A stretch of 64,000 nt of DNA from Tachypleus tridentatus (lineage: Eukaryota; Arthropoda; Merostomata; Xiphosura; Limulidae): the NCBI RefSeq assembly GCF_004210375.1, contig NC_134830.1, positions 168,709,874-168,773,873 on the forward strand, given 5' to 3'. Position 1 is the first letter of the stretch. Each line of letters begins with the position of its first letter. A program made the translations under genes and the position numbers. A model generated the notes under the pieces. It saw nothing but the letters and a program-made list of their open reading frames with translations. It had not been told where the DNA came from and did not search any database. Positions 56,378-64,000 of this stretch are shown in pieces.

Positions 56378-56433
56378 ACTAGGCTATCTGTGCATTGCCC
56401 TCCACAAATATCGAAACCCGGTTTCTAGTGTTT
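56378..56433 (-). repeat. Second-family SINE fragment
   Basis: AGGCTATCTGTGCATTGCCC and ATCGAAACCCGGTTTCTAG are present; the rest is lost. Confidence 0.7.
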
Positions 56434-56940
56434 GTCTTGTCAAATCGTTACTTATGATGTTTATAATATTCATTTATATAAAAATATTTTCTTGTTGTCA
56501 TTCGACATAGAGATCAGTCAATTTTGCACGATTTGATCCAAATTTAAATGTATATATGTACATTGTTTTATGACTTCCTTACTGTACTTTTACGTTTGTT
56601 ATAGCTTAAAGAATGCTCCAGACATAGTTAAACACATGTTTGTATGTATCATATATCAAATCTCTCGAACATCCCTACAATCAACTTTACTGTGGTAATT
56701 TGAATACATCTTAAACTGTTGTTTTGTATTTAATTTTGTTCCGATTAAGATTTATTTTTTGATTTACCTTGTTTATTACTTCTATCAACCATAGGTGATT
56801 CATAATGTATTCGTTATTTCACTCAGGATCACTAAAGCTGTAACATTATGAAACATTATGAGTAAAAAGTGCACCTATAATTTGTTTCATTCACTTGTAA
56901 AACTTCACATAAGTCCAAACTGGACGTTTCGTTACTACAA
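56434..56940. other. Intergenic, nothing recognised
   Basis: AT-rich sequence without array or SINE. Confidence 0.5.
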
Positions 56941-56948
56941 TATTTCAG

Positions 56949-57045
56949 GTAACCAGTCACCTTGCTTGAACTGGACACAGACACCTAGTGAAATACACTT
57001 CCCATGTTTCCATGACAACAAACCTTTTGCGGTTAAAGTGATGTG
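56949..57045 (+). CDS. Possible orphan coding exon
   Basis: After TACAATATTTCAG (acceptor-like) one frame reads NQSPCLNWTQTPSEIHF then PCFHDNKPFAVKVM up to GTGATGTG|GTAAAT (donor-like). The composition (two Cys, an N-glycosylation motif NWT) is protein-like, as in an extracellular domain. No adjoining exon was found and no family recognised, so this may be chance. Confidence 0.25.
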
Positions 57046-57166
57046 GTAAATTCATTGTACATAAACTGTTGTTAAACATGTATTTATTTTATATAATTTT
57101 AACCTTTAACCCGTGTCAACCACAGAGTAATCAATTTTACTCTGTATAGCACCCAAACTTTCTTCG

Positions 57167-57442
57167 GTTATTTGTCTGTTTTAATTTCGCGCAAAGCTAT
57201 TCAAGGACTATCTCTGCGCTAGCCGTCCATAATTTAGCAGTGTAAGACTAGAGGGAAGACAGCCAGTCATCAACACCTACCGCCAACTCTTGGACCACTC
57301 TTTTACCAACGAATAGTGGAATTGACCGTCACATTATAACGCCCCTACGGCTGAAAGGGCGAGCCTGTTTGGTGTGACGGGGATTCTAACTCGTGACTCT
57401 CAGTTTACGAGTCGAATGCCTTAACCCACCGGTTAAGGTCCT
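57167..57442 (-). repeat. tRNA-derived SINE with perfect 10-bp duplication
   Basis: ACTTTCTTCG flanks it (57157-57166, 57443-57452). The type A head is partly damaged (CACCGGTTAAGGTC). Confidence 0.9.
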
Positions 57443-57452
57443 ACTTTCTTCG

Positions 57453-58018
57453 AATTTTTGTAGGAATGCATTTAACATTTTCAAGTAAGAAACATTTCAC
57501 ATACATCATTGCTTCAGTTGATTATTACTTATTCAGAACTTCCATCTCTGTTTTTTTTTTTTACAGAAACATTAACAGCGTTTGTTAATTATTTTCTACT
57601 CGATTCACACAAAGAAGGTGTTCACTCGTCTTATTTTGGTGTAACATCAGGAAAAACGTCTGTCAGCTGAGACTATTAGATTAAGTGTCAAGATTACGCC
57701 TAGTGACGAAAATTGATGAGGGTGTAACAGCAAACCTTAGACTGATGAATGGACCAACACGTGTCAAAAAAAAAACATTCATAAGGGATTTAAACTTGAA
57801 ACGCAAATATAACGAAGATGTCGTAATCAGATATAAGTGAAGAATACTATTTGACAATATATTTTTTCGGTGGCATTATTACATTAAAGTAGTAATCTGG
57901 GTTAAACATAATGAGTGAACAGCTTCACTTCACTGGAGGTCTACAGAAAATACGGCACAGTAATCGACAAATGATACGTTTTCTAACAGCAGTAAAGTTT
58001 TAATAAAAAAAGAATAAA
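57453..58018. other. Intergenic, nothing recognised
   Basis: No ORF, array or SINE was seen before the inverted repeat at 58,021. Confidence 0.5.
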
Positions 58019-58020
58019 AT

Positions 58021-58110
58021 CCCAAACTCGAGCACTATCGAATAACTGACTGTTCTTCATAATTCTCCTGAATATGAATGGTCAGTAATTCGACAGCGCT
58101 CGAGTTTGGG
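58021..58110. repeat. Imperfect inverted repeat forming a 90-bp hairpin
   Basis: The left arm CCCAAACTCGAGC + ACTATCGAATAACTGAC pairs with the right arm ending GCTCGAGTTTGGG (58098-58110), with three mismatches over 30 bp, two of which can be G-U pairs in RNA. The loop is about 25 bp. It could be a tiny MITE, a foldback end or a hairpin RNA; nothing here decides. Confidence 0.75.
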
Positions 58111-58534
58111 GTCTTTCTTTCTTTTAATTCATTGCACATTATATGTGTTCTATGCGCTGTTTCTTTTATCAGAATAGAACAATTCTATAGGTACAAAAAT
58201 AAATAATAATTGTGGATACCTTACTTAAGTTTTAAAGATCTTTTCATACGTACTTTATGCGTCAAATATATTATAATATAGTGACAAATATAGTAACTTA
58301 ATGGATTGAAGTAGCCTCGGTTACAATTTCTAGAAGGTTTTGTCCAATTTTAAGACTCGGTGAAAGATATTTGTAAAATAAATTAATAATTGTTATATAC
58401 GCAAAATAGACATAAATATATGTTAGATAATGAATGAGAAGAGTCTCGGGTGAAAGAAACAACAATACACGCTTTACATTGTTGCCAACAGAGATTTCCA
58501 GACTCTCGCCTTAACAATTATAAGCCGACACACA

Positions 58535-59427
58535 GAGAGGCAAGTTAATATTGTTGGTTTGCTACAGTTAGTATGCTGTAAATCTCAGAAGCTATAACTG
58601 TGACAAACGCTTATTAATCGAGTTTGGTTTTATTTGTTTGAAATTTCGCGCAAAGCTACACGAGGGCTATCTGCGCTAACCGTCACTAATTTAGCAGTGT
58701 AAGACTATATAGAAGGCAGCTAGTCATCCCCATCCAGCGCCAACTCTTGGGCTACTCTTTTACCAACGAATAGTGGGATTAACCGTCACTTTATAATGCC
58801 CCCACAGCTGAAAGGGCGAGCATGTTTGGCGTGACGAGGATTCAATCCCACGACACTCAGATTACGAGTCGAGTGCCTTAACCACCTGGCCATGCCGGGC
58901 CTAGTAATCGGGAAAGTATAGATATTTGAAAATGAACGTTTATGGATTTCAAACATTGCAAACCATTTAACTTCAGTGAATTAATTTCGAACATTGTATT
59001 TCTACGAGAACATTAGATATTGACGTCGTTGAAAAGTTTACGTATATCAATGAAACAAATAAACAACTAACTCGCTAGCCGTCAAGAGAAGTGTACCTGT
59101 GCTTTCCGTGAACTTTCAGTAAAAAATATCAGTCCAGATCACATAGAAGACTCAGTGTTGTTTGTAAAACGTTTATAAATAAATCATTATTTGTAATAAC
59201 TATTTATAATAACCGTTATTATGATTTATATTGGTGTTTCTATATTAAAATATATTTGTATAAATAAAGGAAATTGTGTGTATCAACCTTGTTAGAAAAT
59301 ATCATAAATCTAATAAATATGGACATTCAGTTAACTTCTATCTTAAAATTTAAGGTTATTTGAAGTCATAATATGTAACACAGTAAATCGAAAAACGATC
59401 GGGGATAAATTGTAATGTACAACATAC
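58535..59427 (+). repeat. Dispersed duplication, copy 2 (split by a SINE)
   Basis: Same order of sequence blocks as 40,450-41,050, interrupted at TTATTAATC by the SINE 58,621-58,902. Divergence outside the SINE is moderate, with several small indels. Confidence 0.85.
58621..58902 (-). repeat. tRNA-derived SINE, type C, inside a dispersed duplication
   Basis: TATTAATCG (58612-58620) and TAGTAATCG (58902-58910) are the probable duplication. The copy at 40,450-41,050 has the empty site TTATTAATCTG. Complete SINE. Confidence 0.92.
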
Positions 59428-59434
59428 TTTATGA

Positions 59435-59547
59435 CCTCTAGTAGCACATTGGTATGTTTGTGGACTTATTCTGCTAGAAACTGGGTTTCGATACCCGTTG
59501 TGGGAAGAACATACATAGTTCTTTATGTAGCTTAGTGCTTAATAATA
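59435..59547 (+). repeat. Second-family SINE, plus strand
   Basis: CTAGTAGCACATTGGTATG, CTAGAAACTGGGTTTCGATA + CCCGTTGTGGG, and TGTAGCTTAGTGCTTAA. This orientation shows the tRNA-like head first, with a B-box-like GGTTTCGATACCC. Confidence 0.8.
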
Positions 59548-59566
59548 ACATGCTTTATATATGGTT

Positions 59567-59780
59567 TTCGTAATCTGTACCGACGTTAAACAGAGACCAT
59601 AATCTGTATAAACATTACCTAAAGACCGGGTTTGTATTATATGAAGGTTCCGTAATCTGTATTCACATTGCCTAAAGACCGGGTTTGTATTATATGAAGG
59701 TTCAGTAATCTGTATTAACATTGCCTAAAGACCGGGTTTGTATTATATGAAGGTTCCGTAATCTGTGTCCACATTATGTG
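59567..59780. repeat. 53-bp tandem repeat, about four copies
   Basis: Unit GTAATCTGTATTCACATTGC + CTAAAGACCGGGTTTGTATT + ATATGAAGGTTCC, 53 bp. The first and last copies are partial and diverged. Confidence 0.93.
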
Positions 59781-60189
59781 AGATTTCCACATTACCTGCG
59801 TTCACGTTACTTAAACGCTTAAAAACATTTCATAACGTTATTTCAAGACTCTACAATCTATACTAACAATACGCAAAGAAACGATGATTTTTGTTTATTT
59901 TGCATAAAAACTCCAAATTTTTTTGTTAACAATACAAGAAGACTGCATACTCTGTGATATCACTTGAAGTCTCCATAAATATTCGGTCTCCACAGTATAC
60001 GTCAATGCATCATAACATTCTTATATTTATAATATTAAATACAGATTAGTATTAGTGTACATTAACAGCTGCATAACCTTTGTTAACGTCGACTGACAGC
60101 TTCATAACTAGTGTTAAATAAAAGAAATGATTTGTTTTGTCTGTCATACCATATTATACACTCCATCTTGTTATCCAATGTGATCTTTA

Positions 60190-60400
60190 GAGCCTGGCAT
60201 AGCCAGGTGGATAGGGCGCTTGACTTGCAATTTCCGGGTCGTGAGTTCGAATCTTCGTCCCACCAATCACGCTCACCCTTTCAACTGGAGGGGGTGTTAT
60301 AATGTCACACTTAATCCCACTATTCGTAGACAAACGTAGGGAGAGCTAGCGCAAAACAGTTCTCGTGTAGCTTTGCGCAAAATTCAAAATAAACCAAACT
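60190..60400 (+). repeat. tRNA-derived SINE with internal deletion
   Basis: Flanked by TGTGATCTTTA (60179-60189) and TGTGATGTTTA (60401-60411). About 60 bp of the body between CTATTCGTAG and GGGAGAGCTAGCG is missing. Confidence 0.9.
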
Positions 60401-60641
60401 GTGATGTTTAATAATATACGATAGAAGTTTCATAACCTCTTTGAATGTACTTATTTAAATGTTAATTTGTAATTAATTTTAAGTGCATATCCCTTTAAAA
60501 AAATTCAATATTTACGTGAATTTACGTTATAACGTATTTTAAATGTGTTAAAGTTAAATATATTTTCCTTAATTAACGTTAAAGTCAAATATTTAAATAA
60601 CCTGTTTAAGAAGTATATACACTTTTCATCTTTTCATAATT

Positions 60642-60920
60642 GTTTGTTGTTGTTTTTTAATTTCGCGCAAAGCTACTCGAGGGCTATCTGTGCTAGCCGT
60701 CCCTAATTTAGCAGTGTAAGACTAGAGGGAAGGCAGCTAGTCATCACCACCCACCGCCAACTCTTGGGCTACTCTTTTACCAACGAATAGTGGGATTGAT
60801 CGGACCATTATAACGCCCCCAAGGCTGAAAGGGCGAGCATGTTTGATGCGACCGGGATTTGAACCCGCCAACCACGGATTACGAGTCGAATGCCTTAATC
60901 CACCTGGCCATGTCGAGCCG
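60642..60920 (-). repeat. tRNA-derived SINE with perfect 13-bp duplication
   Basis: TCTTTTCATAATT flanks it (60629-60641, 60921-60933). Full-length type A copy close to consensus. Confidence 0.95.
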
Positions 60921-60948
60921 TCTTTTCATAATTACTGGGCTAAATAGA

Positions 60949-60972
60949 AACACACACACACACACACACACA
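60949..60972. repeat. (CA)n microsatellite
   Basis: Uninterrupted ACACAC run. Confidence 0.95.
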
Positions 60973-61767
60973 TATAACGTATATTAAAGTTATTATTTAT
61001 ATACAGTGTGAATTAAGGTTAAATACTCTTCACATAATATTTAGGGTTACATTAAGTTTTTCATGATGTTTCTTCTCGTGTAAATACTCCGCACTTTTTT
61101 AAAACAGAATAATTGAAAATAAAAGATTCAGTTATTTGATTAGTTCATTTTTGAATATTTTTACAGCCAATCTTAGAGAGTTTTACATTTTAGTTGTCAT
61201 CACAGGAAATTAGCAATGTTTAGGATTTAGAAATAAGAAACATTGATACCATTTGTTCATATTAAACTATAACTTTACAGAGTTAACTGATGTTTTAGTA
61301 TCCGTTTTTCGGATTTGTTTTCTCACAAAGGAGTTTATGAAGTTTTTAAAGAACTTGCGATTAGTTCGTTGTTTCAGTGACTTCCACACATATCGTAGCC
61401 AATAGCTTTGTGCCAAGTGTGTTATGATATATTTACATACGTAATTTTTTTGCAAAATAGAATACAATCCCTACAATCAAACAGTGAGCCCATAACTTGG
61501 TCTACCAGTAACTGAGCAATGAACTTAGAGGAGAAGAAATTGCGTACGTTCAATAACAACGGTTTTGAATATAAAAAATAGCAAGTCACATGACAACTAC
61601 AGCCAATTGAAACATAATCTATCAGAACATACATTTTGAATATGCATATATAGTAGTGTGATGTCACCAATAATTGATAGCTTTTAACTTACGCCCCATT
61701 CTGACCCAAAATATTAACTTAATGAAAAAGGTATTCAGATTATAAATTTAGATTTTTTTTCAAGACA

Positions 61768-62098
61768 AAAGTATATCCTTTGCATCTGATGTCATTGAAA
61801 AACAGAAGAATGTGGGTGAACTTGGAGCACTAAAACCATTCATGGAGAGATATGCAAAACAAATCTCCCCCCAGATATGTTGAATAAAATGCAGCATCTT
61901 GTAACAAACAAAAAACATAGAACTCAGTCGTGAGTGGCAAGCGTCGCTCACCAGATCAGACTTCCTCAAGAAAACCAACTCAATGTCTAAGGTTTTTTGT
62001 GCAATTCGGCTGTCAAAATGGATGTTTGGAAGCAGTCGTCGTTGTGCACGAGATGGATTATGGAAAGCCACAGTAAAGAGGAGTATGGTTGGAACATG
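61768..62098 (+). pseudogene. Coding-like relic of unknown origin
   Basis: On the plus strand KSISFASDVIEKQKNVGEL, then GALKPFMERYAKQISP, is followed by stops. In a second frame ELSREWQASLTRSDFLKK, SKVFCAIRLSKWMFGSS and RRCARDGLWKATVKRSM run to TGA. The composition is protein-like and less AT-rich than the surroundings. I do not recognise the family; an old transposon or retrocopy is the likeliest explanation. The 103-codon ORF on the opposite strand is taken to be its shadow. Confidence 0.35.
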
Positions 62099-62099
62099 A

Positions 62100-63450
62100 A
62101 AGCGTTACAAATGTGATCTACACTTTAAGGCTAATATCAATATGCGTGGTCTTCAGGTAAATCACGAAGACATGAGCTGTGACAACGTGATGTATGTTAA
62201 GTTATAACAGTTTGGTTATCAAATGTGAGTACAAGTCGATCAGCTGATAAGAGCTGGGAGTAATCGGATAACGAGGAATGTTATCAATTTATTTTATTTT
62301 TTGTAAGTCCATATAACAAGTACGAAGGTAAACCAAATTTAAAAAACCGTTCTGGACTGCATAATCTGATATAATATGTGACATATCACAACTGCAGAAC
62401 CATCAAATAAAGACGTTCCAAAGCTTTAAATTCGAAACGTTTTGATTCTAATGTGCTACGTAATGGCCTTTCAACACATTGTTATGGCATAAGTCACAAT
62501 ATAAAAATATTAAAGTCTATACAGTTACAAGGAACACTTTGTTGACTCATTACTGTTTTCTGACAGTGTGTAATATTTGAAAATTTTAAAAATCAACACA
62601 AGTTGATGTAGTTTGCTACATTCAAACTTTTCCTACACAGTAAAAATTTCTTTCATAAAACTTACACAAAATATTAAACTCATTAGACAATGGTACTGCA
62701 ATTATTCATAAAAGAATCGATTAAAAAGTATATTAACTATAGCAATCTAGATTCAATTTCGTAGTTCATGCAATTTTAAAATTCGAATAACTCTGTACAA
62801 CAAAGATAAAATTCAGTTACAACGCCTTCTATAATTGTACAAATTATTAACGTAACAATGGTATTAGTAATAATAATTTACAACTATGGTGAGTTATCTG
62901 ATTCAAAAGCATGTATGTACCTGACATGCAGATAGAATATTAAATTTGTATCTGCAATCACTTTTGCTCTTGTTAGATTAATTTCTTAGCTTTCATGTGT
63001 GTGTGTTTTTAGATTAAACCTGCCTTATGTCTAGTATCTGACAAAATAATATAATTTTTCTTAATAAAAGAATGTTGACAACTTAATCCTACAAAAAGCA
63101 CAATTTATTCATACTAATACTAGTTTTTGTATATTAAACATGGTTTTGAAATATTCAATGTAAAAATGTCTAAAGCTTTGGAAAGAAGAGAATTGATGGA
63201 TTCGAAAACAGATGAAGTGATTTGGTGACTTTTACGATATAACAGAAAATTTCAAATTTCTTTCTAACCCACCTTGATACTTTACTGATTAGTATCAACA
63301 AATTAACCTTTTTTTCTATTTAACTCAGTGACCTCTTTACTGGAACCGTTACTTCTTATGTATACACAAACACGCGCGCATAGTAATAGCACATTTCAGT
63401 TGGTAATGCATAATAAACAAAATAGTGTATTAGAGTCTTGCTTGGGACCT
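62100..63450. other. Intergenic, nothing recognised
   Basis: AT-rich, no array, SINE or ORF of note. Confidence 0.5.
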
Positions 63451-63454
63451 GTAC

Positions 63455-64000
63455 CTGTAGTGAAATAACAATCTCAATATCCATACCACATCTATAGTGA
63501 AATAACAATATCAATATCCATACCACATCTATAGTGAAATAACAATATCAATATCCATACCACACCTATAGTGAAATAACAATATCAATATCCATACCAC
63601 ATCTATAGTGAAATAACAATATCAATATCCATACCACACCTATAGTGAAATAACAATATCAATATCCATACCACATCTATAGTGAAATAACAATATCAAT
63701 ATCTATACGACATCTATAGTGAAATAACAATATCAATATCCATACCACATCTATAGTGAAATAACAATATCAATATCCATTTCCACATCTATAGTGAAAT
63801 AACAATCTAAATATCCATACCATATCTATAGTGAAATAACAATCTCAATATCCATACCACACCTATAGTGAAATAACAATATCAATATCAATATCAATAC
63901 GATCTATAGTGAAATAACAATATCAATATCTATACGACATCTATAGTGAAATAACAATCTCAATATCCATACCATATCTATAGTGAAATAACAATCTCAA
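63455..64000. repeat. 37-bp minisatellite, at least 14 copies, runs off the window
   Basis: Unit ATCTATAGTGAAATAACAAT + ATCAATATCCATACCAC, 37 bp. Single-base variants (ACCTATAG, ATCTCAATATCC, CTATACGAC) are scattered, and one copy has extra ATCAAT. Confidence 0.95.

Noticed and set aside
2931-60920. tRNA genes with B-box-like GGTTCGAATCC
   Set aside because: They do not fold into a complete cloverleaf by eye, are followed by a common body and CAAAC tail, and many have target duplications, so they are SINE heads.

Overview
The window is AT-rich, intron-bearing animal nuclear DNA. Genes are sparse, introns are kilobases long with GT-AG boundaries, and the space between exons is filled by tRNA-derived SINEs, minisatellites and dead DNA transposons. 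The dominant SINE (tRNA-like head, conserved body, tail ending in CAAACAAAC) is one I associate with horseshoe crab sequences. An arthropod, probably a chelicerate such as a horseshoe crab, is my inference and rests on memory rather than a search.

Layout. 1-5,120: intergenic, with a Tc1/mariner relic (823-2018) and two SINEs. 5,120-7,070: a complete two-exon gene (+) for a 300-residue secreted protein rich in Gly, Tyr, Lys, Asp and His, with signal peptide and AATAAA. 10,612-28,902: a gene on the minus strand that I rebuilt from seven exons too short to stand out as ORFs. All six junctions keep the reading frame, and the 252-residue product is an LRMDA (C10orf11) orthologue, a leucine-rich-repeat protein linked to melanosome biology in vertebrates. 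Its introns hold most of the minisatellites. A further exon at 32,352-32,254 may be an alternative 5' exon. 29,738-31,533: a broken hAT transposase gene. 32,652-34,403 and 53,772-55,952: two elements with terminal inverted repeats and related, broken genes for a large protein family that I cannot assign to a named transposase superfamily. 34-64 kb: no certain host gene; large arrays (40-bp, 40/41-bp higher-order, 28-bp, 46-bp, 43-bp, 53-bp, 37-bp), a second Tc1 copy, two SINE families and a dispersed duplication of about 0.6 kb.

The most unusual signals are in the two unclassified elements. Copy 1 has three heat-shock-element-like sites exactly 30 bp apart, then a TATA box and an initiator at textbook spacing. 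Copy 2 has two 20-bp p53-response-element-like sites, then a TATA box and initiator. Related transposons carrying different stress-type promoters would be a testable system of stress-responsive mobile elements. The promoter reading is inference from motifs alone.
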